Assembly: GCF_014779555.2 (NCBI RefSeq)
Contig: NZ_CP094357.1
Coordinates: 4,526,001-4,590,000 of the forward strand
DNA: 64,000 bases
Source of the DNA: Lysobacter capsici
GTDB taxonomy: Bacteria > Pseudomonadota > Gammaproteobacteria > Xanthomonadales > Xanthomonadaceae
Direction of reading: 5' to 3'
Each line of letters starts with the position of its first letter. The stretch's first letter is position 1. The position numbers and the translations under genes were made by a program. This document shows positions 8,501 to 17,342 of this stretch, piece after piece. The notes below the pieces were generated by a model that was not told the origin of the DNA, ran no database searches, and saw only the letters and a list, made by a program, of their open reading frames with translations.

Positions 8501-9067
8501 ATGACGTCAGCCGACCACACCGCGCACGACCAACCGATCGAAACCATCTACACCGGCCAGTGGCTGCGCATGATGCGCCGCGGCCATTGGGAATACGCCG
8601 AACGCACCCACGGCAAGGGCATGGCGGTGATCATCGTCGCCGTCACCCCCGCCGACGACATCCTGTTCGTCGAGCAATACCGCGTGCCGCTGGGCGCGCG
8701 CACCATCGAAATGCCGGCCGGCCTGGTCGGCGACGACCACGACCACGACACCCTCGAATCGGCCGCGCAACGCGAACTGATCGAAGAAACCGGCTGGGAC
8801 CCCGCGCGCGTGGAAGTCCTGCTGACCGGCCCGACCTCCGCCGGCATGAGCAGCGAACGCATCGCCTTCGTCCGCGCCACCCAGCTGCGCAAGGTCGGCG
8901 ACGGCGGCGGCGTGGCCGGCGAAGACATCATCGTCCACCAAGTCCCGCGCGCCACCGCGCCGATGTGGCTGATGCAGAAACAGGCGGAAGGCTACGAACT
9001 CGACCTCAAGCTGTGGGCGGGGCTTTGGATGATTGAGCGGAATCCGGATGGGTCGGCGGTGGGCTGA
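8501..9067 (+). CDS. NUDIX hydrolase (ADP-ribose pyrophosphatase-like)
   Basis: 188 aa. The start at 8501 follows GAGGAA with good spacing; a longer frame from 8384 would add a Pro/Arg-rich extension. The Nudix box is seen with its helix RELIEETGW and an upstream Gly-containing loop (AGLVGDDHDHDTLESAAQ). The loop is longer than in the consensus and His/Asp-rich. VAVTPADDILFVEQYRVPLG fits the ADP-ribose and GDP-mannose pyrophosphatase groups. It probably hydrolyses a nucleoside diphosphate linked to a sugar; the substrate is not determined. Confidence 0.88.
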   Translation: MTSADHTAHDQPIETIYTGQWLRMMRRGHWEYAERTHGKGMAVIIVAVTPADDILFVEQYRVPLGARTIEMPAGLVGDDHDHDTLESAAQRELIEETGWDPARVEVLLTGPTSAGMSSERIAFVRATQLRKVGDGGGVAGEDIIVHQVPRATAPMWLMQKQAEGYELDLKLWAGLWMIERNPDGSAVG

Positions 9068-9148
9068 ATCGAGCCGGCCGTCCGCTCGGCTGCTATCGAT
9101 TCGCCGCGCAACCGGCGCGATCAAGAGCGCGACGCGCCTCGATCGAAG

Positions 9149-9886
9149 TCAGGATTCGTCCTGTCGCGTCAACACGCAGACCGACTGCCCCAGACAGCCG
9201 TGGCCTTCGACCTGCCGACCGTCGCTCCAACGTATGACACGGTCCAGCGCGATATGCGGCAGATGCCCATCCTGCAGTTCGAGCACCGTCAGTCCGAGAT
9301 CGTGGGCGAAGCAATGAATCATGTCGCGATCCATGAACTGGTTGAGCACCTTGTCGGGCCGGTCGTCGCGCACTGAATGCTCGAAGATGAACCAGTGCGA
9401 TGGCAGACGGTACTCAAGGAAAGAGAACACGATCTTGCCGTCGGCCTTGAGCACACGCCGGGCTTCGCGCAGGTAGCGATAAGTCTCCTCGTGCTGCAGA
9501 TGAGTGAAGACCGAAAAGAACGTGATGAAATCGGCCGATCCGTCCGGCTCGGGTATCGTCGTTCCTGGTGCGCTGTAGAAACGCCAGTCGTCTCGTCCGC
9601 ACAGCCGTTGCGCATACTCGTACAGCTCCGGCACCACATCCAGCCCGACCAGTTGGCCGGTCAGGTAGTCCTTGAGCTGCACCGCGAGCCGGCCGCTGCC
9701 ACAGCCCACGTCCACCACCGTGTGCCCGGGCGAAAGACCCAACTGTTTGAGCAGGCAGAACTCCAACACGCCCACCGTCTCGAAGTCGCCGCCCACGGCC
9801 AGTTCCATCGCGCGATCCAGGTCGTGGTTTTGCAGCAACGACCGACTCTGCTTGAGATAACTGGACAGGAAATGCGGGAGTTTCAT
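9149..9886 (-). CDS. Class I SAM-dependent methyltransferase, last gene of the polysaccharide operon
   Basis: 245 aa. The start MKLPHFLSSYLK is chosen because GGAG lies six bases upstream. The SAM-binding motif I is VVDVGCGSGRLAVQL and motif II ends VGLDVVPELYEYA. The post-motif ADFITFFSVFTHLQHEETYRYL is typical of small-molecule or sugar methyltransferases. It follows the second methyltransferase gene by 37 bases. It may O-methylate a sugar residue or cap a chain end; this is inferred only from its place in the cluster. Confidence 0.85.
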   Translation of the reverse strand: MKLPHFLSSYLKQSRSLLQNHDLDRAMELAVGGDFETVGVLEFCLLKQLGLSPGHTVVDVGCGSGRLAVQLKDYLTGQLVGLDVVPELYEYAQRLCGRDDWRFYSAPGTTIPEPDGSADFITFFSVFTHLQHEETYRYLREARRVLKADGKIVFSFLEYRLPSHWFIFEHSVRDDRPDKVLNQFMDRDMIHCFAHDLGLTVLELQDGHLPHIALDRVIRWSDGRQVEGHGCLGQSVCVLTRQDES

Positions 9887-9923
9887 CGCCGGCTCCATAA
9901 GCGCGACACAGGATGAGGGGCAT

Positions 9924-10910
9924 TCAAGGCGACACCCCCGGCTTGCGGCCGAACAGCGCATGCGCGCTGGCCAGTTCGGTCGACGCCTGCGCACTCAGAT
10001 CGATCACAACAGGAAGCGTTTCGAGCGACTGCGGCGATGCCAGCAGTTGCGCGACCGTCATCGCCTCGAATGTTTCGCGCAGTTCGGCAGGCAGGCCGGC
10101 ACGATAGCTCGACATGAACCAGTGCAGCGCCCATATCGGCCGCATCGCGCCGTAGATTTCGACCCGGCACTCACCCAGTGACTCGAACAGGCTCGCCAGT
10201 CCCTGCCGGGTCATATTGAAGTAGTGATGCGGATAGCCGTGCAAGGGCTGCAGGAACGGCGCCACGCACATTAATTCACCGCCCGGCTTAAGCACGCGCA
10301 CAAGCTCGCTGGCCGCGCGGAACGGGTCCTTGACGTGTTCGAGCACGTTCATGCTCATCACCGCATCGAAGGTCGCGTCCGCGAACGGCAGCCGCTCGGC
10401 GGCGGCGAGCACGTCGGTGCTGTCGTAGTCCACGATTTCGCAGTTCACGACATTGCGGAAATACACGTTGCGCAAGCCGGCGCCGCAGTCCAGTACCAGG
10501 CCGTCCGCATGGCGATCGATCAGCGCTAAGGCTTCATGGTCGTACGCATGCGAACTCACATTGTTGGTTGCGACAAGGCCGAACTCATCGCGTACCCCTT
10601 GATCGATGAAGTCGAGACGATCCGCCCTGTCGCCACAGGCCAGATTCGCGCGAAGCGAAGGACGCAAGCGATCCAGTTTTTCCGCTCGCCAGCCCTTGGG
10701 AACCTCAAGACGCACGCAGCGTCGTTCGTCGCGGCCGAACGCGATGAAGTGCTCCCAACCCGAAGCGCATACACCCGACTCGACCGCGCGGGCGATATCC
10801 GGGTTGGCCCGCAGGTACGCGGCCTCGTCGAAATTCACGTCCGTGGCGACGACCATGAGCTCCAGGCGATCCGCGCGGATCGCCTGACCCATCGAAAGAG
10901 AATCAGTCAT
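9924..10910 (-). CDS. Class I SAM-dependent methyltransferase with N-terminal glycan-cluster module
   Basis: 328 aa. Residues 25-65 form a short module, FDEAAYLRANPDIARAV then GWEHFIAFGRDE. A YLxxNPDVxxAV...GxxHYxxxGxxEGR pattern of this kind recurs in proteins from polysaccharide clusters. The methyltransferase domain follows, with VLDCGAG (about residue 139) in place of the usual GxGxG and MNVLEHVKDPFRAASELVRV as the post-motif. Its start overlaps the end of the pyruvyl transferase gene by 8 bases. The substrate is probably a sugar or lipid-linked glycan, by context. Confidence 0.85.
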   Translation of the reverse strand: MTDSLSMGQAIRADRLELMVVATDVNFDEAAYLRANPDIARAVESGVCASGWEHFIAFGRDERRCVRLEVPKGWRAEKLDRLRPSLRANLACGDRADRLDFIDQGVRDEFGLVATNNVSSHAYDHEALALIDRHADGLVLDCGAGLRNVYFRNVVNCEIVDYDSTDVLAAAERLPFADATFDAVMSMNVLEHVKDPFRAASELVRVLKPGGELMCVAPFLQPLHGYPHHYFNMTRQGLASLFESLGECRVEIYGAMRPIWALHWFMSSYRAGLPAELRETFEAMTVAQLLASPQSLETLPVVIDLSAQASTELASAHALFGRKPGVSP

Positions 10911-11712
10911 TTCCGTGCCCGATCACCGGTTCGAACGGCATGCGGTCCAGATACGCCGGGAAATCGAACTCGAACCGGTAACGCTTGCGCACCGCTTTGG
11001 CGATCTGCTCGACAGTCTTGCCCTTGAGCAGGAAGAACGGTGTCTCGCGCTTACGCCCGCACGAGGAAAAATAGTCGTAAAACTTGAAACCGGCTCCGAC
11101 CACGCCATCGGATAACTGCATCCAGCGATTTGGAACCCCCAACGAATCGCAAGCGATCAAGCCATGCAGCGAACTGGACAAGCAGGTCTCGCAGTCCTGG
11201 ATATCGGCAATCACCTGATCGATCCCGGCCTGGATATCGATTACTTTCACTCCATCCATCTTGCCGAACAACGAGACCAGAGGATGATCTTTCTCCACGT
11301 AGTGGGGGATCAGGCCGAGCTTGTACTTCGGCACCACGAATTGTCGCGCGCAGCCCAGATACCGCACGAACAGGCCCAGGTCGCCATAGACCTTCGGGCA
11401 GGCGATGCCATTGCCCTCCAGCACCGCGCGGCTCAAGTTACCGCGCACCGAGACGATCCGCTTGGGCTTGTGATCCACGTACAGGCATTGCTCGGCGAGC
11501 ATGAAGCCCGCTCCGAGCACATTGCTGTGTTGATTCGCCAGCGAAAGAATCGATCCCACTACCACCCAGCTTTCCATGCCGCGCTCGACCTCCGGCACAT
11601 GCTGGCACTCGATGCCGAACAACTCCCCCAGCAAGCGCTCGGTCAGATCGTCGCCGAAGTTGCCCTTGAAACCGACGGTTACAATGCGCCGTGCTGGTCG
11701 ATCAGTAGGCAT
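10903..11712 (-). CDS. Polysaccharide pyruvyl transferase family protein
   Basis: 269 aa. The family normally moves pyruvate from phosphoenolpyruvate to a sugar hydroxyl as a ketal. VTVGFKGNFGDDLTERLLGE at the N terminus and SSSLHGLIACDSLGVPN at the C terminus are the family hallmarks (the GNxGD start and the S-x-H-G-x-I/A helix). It begins at MPTDRPARRIV, overlapping the end of the upstream gene by 11 bases; a longer start would be needed only if coupling is absent. Pyruvylation would add negative charge to the surface glycan. The acceptor sugar is unknown. Confidence 0.82.
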   Translation of the reverse strand: MPTDRPARRIVTVGFKGNFGDDLTERLLGELFGIECQHVPEVERGMESWVVVGSILSLANQHSNVLGAGFMLAEQCLYVDHKPKRIVSVRGNLSRAVLEGNGIACPKVYGDLGLFVRYLGCARQFVVPKYKLGLIPHYVEKDHPLVSLFGKMDGVKVIDIQAGIDQVIADIQDCETCLSSSLHGLIACDSLGVPNRWMQLSDGVVGAGFKFYDYFSSCGRKRETPFFLLKGKTVEQIAKAVRKRYRFEFDFPAYLDRMPFEPVIGHGND

Positions 11713-12427
11713 GGATGTCACCACGACCGGCGAGGTAAGCGGCCCATTCCGCGGAAGGAATCCGATTGTCACGCATCCACGGCAAATGCACCGCGACGAA
11801 CTCCCCAGCCAATCTGTAGCTGCCGGGCGTATCCATGCAGGAGAATCGCCCGTGCGGACGCATGCGATCGACTTGTTGCTTGAACCGGTCGCGATCGTAA
11901 AGCGCGAACGTCGTATCGACGGGCGCCCGATACACCTCCAGGCCAGTGGCCGACGGCACCCGCTCCTTCCAGAACTGCGCCTCCCAGGACTGGATCGTAT
12001 ATAGCTGCCCGCCGATGCTGAAATCCGCGCGGATCATGTCCGCGGGCTGCGAAATGTCCAGCGCCAGCCCGACCTTGATGGCGGACAAATCGTCCAGCAC
12101 GGCGTCCATAGTGTCGATAAACCCGCTTTTGAGCTGCGCCGAGAACAACAGGTCCGCGTCCGTATACGCGAATCTAGGGGGAAGCAGTTCGAAGAACCGC
12201 GACAGAAAGAACCAGTGCGGGCCGTTGTTGTCCGCCAGCTTGACGACCGGGTAACGATGCTTCAACTCGTCCAGCAACGAGAGCAACTCGGGCGAGGTCG
12301 ACGCCTGATCGATGATGACGAGGTTATCGACCCCGAGCGCCGACAACTGGTTCACCATCATTCGCAGATAGCTGGGCTGGTTAAAGGAATTGATCACGAC
12401 TGGAATGGAGCCGGCTGACATGCTCAT
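11702..12427 (-). CDS. Glycosyltransferase-like protein of the polysaccharide operon
   Basis: 241 aa GT-A-like protein. IPVVINSFNQPSYLRMMVNQL is the nucleotide-sugar binding start, and FAYTDADLLFS supplies a DxD-type metal site. An acceptor half with several Trp residues follows, ending PWMRDNRIPSAEWAAYL. The start MSMSAGS at 12427 overlaps the previous stop as ATGA; a frame running further upstream has no counterpart in the fold. The enzyme and linkage specificity cannot be read from the sequence. Confidence 0.8.
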   Translation of the reverse strand: MSMSAGSIPVVINSFNQPSYLRMMVNQLSALGVDNLVIIDQASTSPELLSLLDELKHRYPVVKLADNNGPHWFFLSRFFELLPPRFAYTDADLLFSAQLKSGFIDTMDAVLDDLSAIKVGLALDISQPADMIRADFSIGGQLYTIQSWEAQFWKERVPSATGLEVYRAPVDTTFALYDRDRFKQQVDRMRPHGRFSCMDTPGSYRLAGEFVAVHLPWMRDNRIPSAEWAAYLAGRGDIHAY

Positions 12428-13230
12428 GCCCTTCCGGCGCGATGCCGCGCTGCGAGGGCCGCGGCTTGATAGCGTCCACGCACCACCCTGGTTTCCAGCG
12501 ATGCCACCCCCGCGAGCTGCGAGAAGGAGTTGCTGGAATGAATGCGATAGAAGTACAGGTCCTCCGGAACGTAGATTGGATCGGCAAGCAACGAAGCACG
12601 CAGGATGAAGTCCCAGTCGTGGCAATACTTCAGGTCGCAAAACGGCCCGACCGCATCGTAAAGATCGCGATGGAAAACGAAGTTTCCGGTGGATATGGCG
12701 AAATTTGCCCTGAGCAGGTCCTGCGCCGGGTCGATGCTGTTCGCATATACCTGGTCGGCGAGGTGGAAAACTCCCGTCAGTTCACGAGGCAGGGCGACGG
12801 GCGACATCAACCGGCCATCATCGTCGATCGGTACCACGCGGGAAAACGCTAATCCACCTTCACGACTGATCAGGCGATCCACCAGCCTGCTCAGGCGCGA
12901 AGGATGAAACAGGTCGTCCGAATTGAGCACGGCGATGTACCGGCCCGCGGCCATGGCGCACCCGCGGTTGATGCTGGCATGGGCGCCGGAATTGGAACCA
13001 TTGGATACGAAACTCATGCCACGAAAGCGCGCGGCGACCGCCGAACGCCCCGCCCACAGTCCAATCGCGCTGGCCGTGTTGTCCGGCGATGCGTCGTCGA
13101 CGACGATCAACTCGACGTTCGGATAGTCCTGGTCGAACACCGACTGCAATGCCGGCACGACGAAAGACTCGTGCTTGTAGGCCGGCACGACCACGCTTAC
13201 CAAAGGCAGACTGCGTGGATCACACGACAC
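12424..13230 (-). CDS. Family 2 glycosyltransferase
   Basis: 268 aa inverting GT2 enzyme. The N terminus LVSVVVPAYKHESFVVPALQ, the first Asp pair IVVDDASPDNT, the Gly-rich SNSGAHASINRG and the DxD-type VLNSDDLFHPSRL are in the right order. A C-terminal catalytic block CHDWDFILRASL follows. There is no membrane segment, so it probably acts on the cytoplasmic face. It overlaps the gene before it by 11 bases and the gene after it by 4, indicating tight coupling. The donor and acceptor are unknown. Confidence 0.9.
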   Translation of the reverse strand: MSCDPRSLPLVSVVVPAYKHESFVVPALQSVFDQDYPNVELIVVDDASPDNTASAIGLWAGRSAVAARFRGMSFVSNGSNSGAHASINRGCAMAAGRYIAVLNSDDLFHPSRLSRLVDRLISREGGLAFSRVVPIDDDGRLMSPVALPRELTGVFHLADQVYANSIDPAQDLLRANFAISTGNFVFHRDLYDAVGPFCDLKYCHDWDFILRASLLADPIYVPEDLYFYRIHSSNSFSQLAGVASLETRVVRGRYQAAALAARHRAGRA

Positions 13231-15382
13231 GGATCACCCCATCGGCATAGTTCAACGAGAACGACTCCGCGGCGACCTGTACTATGCCGATCCTGTACTC
13301 ACCCGGTTCCAGCCGGGTGATATCCACGTAGGCGCGGAAGCCGCTGTAGCGGGTCGAGGACGCCGACAAGCCGCTGAACGCGACCACGACGTCTTCGCGG
13401 ACTTGGCGACCGAAGATCGGTGCGTAGTTGCGCCCCTTGCCCTTGAGCGATTCCATGACCAGGTACGAGACGGTCCTGTTCCCGACTTCGACCTCTGGAT
13501 GAACGCACCAGCCTTCGACGAACAGATCGGCCGACCGGCGAACCACGACCACCTTCATATCGCCCGCGAGCGCGCCGATACGATCGAAATTGGCGCGCGC
13601 TGCCGGGACCAGCGGCAGGAAGTCCATCATGTACGGAACCGTGTCGCTCATGACCGTTCCGCCGTCGGTCAAACCGTGATTGCGGGAAATCAGGCGCTGC
13701 GCATGCGCCTCGATACGCTCGGCGTGTGCAAATCGTGCCTGTATTTCCGCCAGCCAGTCGTGCAGATCGTCGCCGGACAGGCCGCCCTTGGCTTGCGCGT
13801 ACTGAATCAACGTCTGCCACTCGCTCAGACCGGACAACGCCCGCATCGTCGCTTCCAGATACGCGCGCCCGTGCTTGACATCGGGTTCCAGGTGAGTGCC
13901 TTCCGCCCACTCGTTCCACGCGTTGATGAAAACCAGCTGCTCCTGCGGAACATGATGGTCCCGGGTCCACTGAACCGCGGCGCGCATCCAAAGTTCGTAG
14001 GCAGCGGGAGTGGCCTTGTGGAACATGTGCGCTTTGTTCTTTCGGCGCGCCGAGTTGTCCCAGGACAGCATGACCCCGCGATAACGCTTGTAGCCCGGCT
14101 GCGGCGCGACGAGTTCGTTCTGAACTACTTCTTCGTAATCGAAAACATGCCCTTCGAAGTCCTTGTCCAGGCCTTTCAGCGAGGCGGCGATTTCGCTGGC
14201 GCTTATGCCGTGCGGCGGGAACTGCACTGAGGAATCGAATCCGATGGAGTACGGGTCGTTGAACCCGAACGACTCCACCGCACATAAATGTATGTGCGGC
14301 AGACCTTCCTCAGCGCAGATTCGCCGCCACACGTCCGCGGTCGCCTTCATGTCCGGGAACAACGTAGTGCGGTAGATCAGCAACAGCGGAGCGCCGGCGA
14401 TGGTGATGTAGCGCGGGTCCTTGAGGATCGGAATGACATCGCGGATGAAGGCGATATCGTTGCCCTGGGTGTGTTCCTGCTTGAGCAGCACCTCATGTTC
14501 CGATCCGTCCCAACGCCTTGACCAGGTTTCGTTGGCCCAGCAGATGCAGAACGGAAAATCTGGCGAGCCCGAACTGAGCATGTCGTTCAACGGGCGCTCG
14601 AGGATCCTGCGTCCGGCGAACCAATAGTAGTAGTAGCAAAACCCGTGGATGCCGTGCTCTCGCGCCAACCGCGCCTGCGCTTCGCGCACCTCGGCCAGGC
14701 GCAGGTCGTAGAAACCCAGCTCACCGGGAATTCGCGGCTGATAGTGATCCTGGAACGCCGGCCTGGCCTGGGTGACGTTGGTCCATTCAGTGAAGCCCGG
14801 CCCCCACCATTCGTCGTTCTCGGGCACCGGATGGTATTGGGGCAGGTAGAACGCGATGGCCTTGACCTTGGCATCGCTGGTTGCGGGCAACGCCAGTTCC
14901 TCGACGTAGCGATCGACTTCTGCGCGTATCTGGGTTTCTGATTGCGGAACAGATCTGGCGCGCATGTGGGCACCGACGGCCTTGAGGTCCACCTCCTGCC
15001 CAGGCAGGAACGGTAGGCACGCGGATGCGTCTTCTATCTTGAAGACCAGGGGGATCGACTCGGCCTGTTCGCCCTGAAGGCGGGCGGGAATCTCGAGCAA
15101 CGCTACCGGATAGGTGAAACCAGACTTCGCGGTCCGGCCCAGCAGAGCCGCGATATCGGCCCGGTTCTCGGTGCAGTAGGCCCGACCCAGCAATTCATCA
15201 TCGGCGTATATGCCGATCGACAGCATGCGACCGGTATCGCTGGCATCCACCGCCCAGCCGGTGATCTCATTGGAATGCTTCAAGCCCTCCACGCAGCCGA
15301 AGAATCCATCCGAACTGATCCGGTCGGCCGCGGCCGTTACGGTTTTCAGCAATTGCTTTGCGCTCTCTTTTTTGCTGTTCAT
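13220..15382 (-). CDS. WbsX-type GH99-like glycan protein with flanking beta modules
   Basis: 720 aa. The central region (about residues 168-540) is a WbsX/GH99-like TIM-barrel: AIAFYLPQYHPVPENDEWWG, FTEWTNVTQARPAF, HGFCYYYYWFAGRR and FINAWNEWAEGTHLEPD are hallmark strings. Residues 28-120 hold a module with EITGWAVDASDTG, NRADIAALLGRTAKSGF; residues 605-720 hold a related one (FVEGWCVHPEVEVGN, REDVVVAF, SGFRAYVDITRLEPGEY). The exporter ATPase encoded next carries the same module. The domain is often found in O-antigen clusters and annotated as glycosyltransferase or hydrolase, but the reaction is not settled. Confidence 0.87.
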   Translation of the reverse strand: MNSKKESAKQLLKTVTAAADRISSDGFFGCVEGLKHSNEITGWAVDASDTGRMLSIGIYADDELLGRAYCTENRADIAALLGRTAKSGFTYPVALLEIPARLQGEQAESIPLVFKIEDASACLPFLPGQEVDLKAVGAHMRARSVPQSETQIRAEVDRYVEELALPATSDAKVKAIAFYLPQYHPVPENDEWWGPGFTEWTNVTQARPAFQDHYQPRIPGELGFYDLRLAEVREAQARLAREHGIHGFCYYYYWFAGRRILERPLNDMLSSGSPDFPFCICWANETWSRRWDGSEHEVLLKQEHTQGNDIAFIRDVIPILKDPRYITIAGAPLLLIYRTTLFPDMKATADVWRRICAEEGLPHIHLCAVESFGFNDPYSIGFDSSVQFPPHGISASEIAASLKGLDKDFEGHVFDYEEVVQNELVAPQPGYKRYRGVMLSWDNSARRKNKAHMFHKATPAAYELWMRAAVQWTRDHHVPQEQLVFINAWNEWAEGTHLEPDVKHGRAYLEATMRALSGLSEWQTLIQYAQAKGGLSGDDLHDWLAEIQARFAHAERIEAHAQRLISRNHGLTDGGTVMSDTVPYMMDFLPLVPAARANFDRIGALAGDMKVVVVRRSADLFVEGWCVHPEVEVGNRTVSYLVMESLKGKGRNYAPIFGRQVREDVVVAFSGLSASSTRYSGFRAYVDITRLEPGEYRIGIVQVAAESFSLNYADGVIRVV

Positions 15383-15406
15383 TAAGGTCTCAAGCTGACA
15401 ATTGGT

Positions 15407-16540
15407 TCAAGTGCGCTCTATCAGTGCGGCGGCGGCCAATCCGAGCGGCAGAGCCGGCCGATCGGCACGCCCGAGGGCGCTCACATACAGCTGGGTCGGC
15501 GACCAGTCCACGCCCTGGCCGCCCGCCCCGCTCACCGTTAGGCGGAACCCGAATCGTCCCTTGGCCCGCCCGAGGTGCAACCTGACATCGACGCGATCGA
15601 TGCGTTCGAAATCTCGGATCTGGTGCTCGCGCCCATCGATTTCGACGCATAACGCCTCGACTTCCTCGCCGCCAGCCCCCATCGCCCACCCTTCCAGTTC
15701 CAGGCCGCTGGCGTGCGTGCGTATGCGCTCAACAAGGCCGGTCGAGCCGCCGAACAACATTGGATCGTAGTCGGCCAGGGCTTTTCGGACCTGCACGTCG
15801 GCTCGCGAAACCAGCTCGCGATACTGCTGGATCGCTTCGTCGATGCCGCCGAAGAAATGCATTGCTCCCTTGTGCAGCACCAACCCCTTGTTGCACATAT
15901 CATTGAGCATCGAGGTGTTGTGGCTGGCCAGGACAACGATGTGGCTGCCTTCAAAACGCGTCACCATCCGTGCCTGCGCGCGCTTGAGAAAGGCCGCATC
16001 GCCGGTGGCGATCCACTCGTCCATCAACAGGATGTCGGGCTGGATCGCGGTGGAAATCGCGAAACCCAGACGCATGCGCTGGCCAGACGACAGCGTGTGC
16101 AGGCTTTGATTGGCGTATTCGGTCAGGGCCGAGAAGTCCAGGATGTCGGGCAGCGAAAATTCCAGCTGCCTGCGGCGCAGGCCCATCGCCGTGCCGCGCA
16201 GGATCACGTTCTCCGCCACGGTCGCGTACTCGGAAAATCCGAGAGTGGCGTTGAGCAAGGACTGCATATCACCGCAGGACTCGACATGGCCTTGGGTGGG
16301 CGGGAACGCGCCGTTCAATACGCGCAATAGGGTGGTCTTGCCGGCCCCATTTAGCCCCATCAAAGCGATTCGGTCGCCGGGCTGCGCGGCGAAACTCACG
16401 TTTTTCAACACTCCGCGATACAGGCGTGAAGCGCGAGCGAGCGAAGCACGGAAGCCGCTGTTGCCCACACCCGACCGCAGCCGCTGAAGATCCAGCGGAA
16501 GTTCCAGATTTACCGAATGCACACGCAGATAAGCACTCAC
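15407..16540 (-). CDS. Polysaccharide ABC exporter ATP-binding protein (Wzt-like)
   Basis: 377 aa. The start is GTG at 16540, with GAGGA upstream and 10 bases after the permease stop. Walker A is GLNGAGKTT, the signature is TLSSGQRMRLGFA, Walker B is DILLMDEW and the switch His is in LASHNTSM. The ABC domain ends near residue 240. The remaining C-terminal part contains LELEGWAMGAGGEEVEALCV and IDRVDVRLHLGRAKGRFGF, a beta module like that in the WbsX-type neighbour. In Wzt proteins a C-terminal domain recognises the glycan chain end, so a similar role is inferred. Confidence 0.9.
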   Translation of the reverse strand: MSAYLRVHSVNLELPLDLQRLRSGVGNSGFRASLARASRLYRGVLKNVSFAAQPGDRIALMGLNGAGKTTLLRVLNGAFPPTQGHVESCGDMQSLLNATLGFSEYATVAENVILRGTAMGLRRRQLEFSLPDILDFSALTEYANQSLHTLSSGQRMRLGFAISTAIQPDILLMDEWIATGDAAFLKRAQARMVTRFEGSHIVVLASHNTSMLNDMCNKGLVLHKGAMHFFGGIDEAIQQYRELVSRADVQVRKALADYDPMLFGGSTGLVERIRTHASGLELEGWAMGAGGEEVEALCVEIDGREHQIRDFERIDRVDVRLHLGRAKGRFGFRLTVSGAGGQGVDWSPTQLYVSALGRADRPALPLGLAAAALIERT

Positions 16541-16550
16541 GACAAAGTCC

Positions 16551-17342
16551 TCAAAGCCACAGCGGAACGCGGCGTGCGAACGCCTGGTAGGCAACCGGCG
16601 CGGCGACGAGTCCGAGCACGGTGGTCGCAACCAGGTAATAGATCGTCAACTGCTCCAGGGGTTCTCCAAGCAATGGCGCGCGCACCGACGCGAGCAGGTG
16701 ATGAAATGGATTGGCGCGCATGAACGCGCCCTGGATCGTCCCGGCCGGCGCCATGTCCGGATACCACACCACCGGCGTGATCAAAAATGACGCCATCATC
16801 GCGCTGCTCATGAACTCGCTTAGGTCGGGAAAGCGCGCACCAAGCAGCGACAGCAAGACCGAATAGAAGAACAGGTTGACCAGCACCGCGGCCATTCCGA
16901 GCATGGAGCCCAAGATGCCCAGCCACTCGAACTGCTGCGACGCGAATACGGCGACCGCCACCACCGGCAGCGCCAACAGGAAATAACAGAACGATCGGTT
17001 GATCATCCTGAATATCAGGTCCGTCAGGCGCAGGCTGCCGTCGTATATGTACGGCTTGAAACCGCTGAAAACGGCCGTCGCATCGCTCAGGACGGTCATG
17101 ATGAAGCGAAACACCACAAACCCCACCGCAACGTGTGCAAGGAAGTCCTGGGTATTCGCGCCTGGCTGCAGCGCGCTGATGAATCCTCCGATGCCCCAGA
17201 TGTAAACAGCGATCGGCACAAACACCCATGACAGCCCCAGGTAGGTCTTCCTGTACTTGGTCACGATGTCCAGCCAACTTCCGTACAGCCAGTGGTCGGG
17301 CCGGCGTAAGCTCTGGCGCAAATGAAAAAACAACAGATTCAT
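16551..17342 (-). CDS. Polysaccharide ABC exporter permease (Wzm-like)
   Basis: 263 aa integral membrane protein with about six hydrophobic helices (for example VFVPIAVYIWGIGGFISAL, VGFVVFRFIMTVLSDAT, YFLLALPVVAVAVFAS and IYYLVATTVLGLVAAPVAY). The N-terminal cytoplasmic stretch LRRPDHWLYGSWLDIVTKYRKTYLG is typical of ABC-2 O-antigen permeases. With the adjacent ATPase it would export a completed lipid-linked glycan to the periplasm. ATGA overlap with the upstream glycosyltransferase stop indicates coupling. Confidence 0.9.
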   Translation of the reverse strand: MNLLFFHLRQSLRRPDHWLYGSWLDIVTKYRKTYLGLSWVFVPIAVYIWGIGGFISALQPGANTQDFLAHVAVGFVVFRFIMTVLSDATAVFSGFKPYIYDGSLRLTDLIFRMINRSFCYFLLALPVVAVAVFASQQFEWLGILGSMLGMAAVLVNLFFYSVLLSLLGARFPDLSEFMSSAMMASFLITPVVWYPDMAPAGTIQGAFMRANPFHHLLASVRAPLLGEPLEQLTIYYLVATTVLGLVAAPVAYQAFARRVPLWL

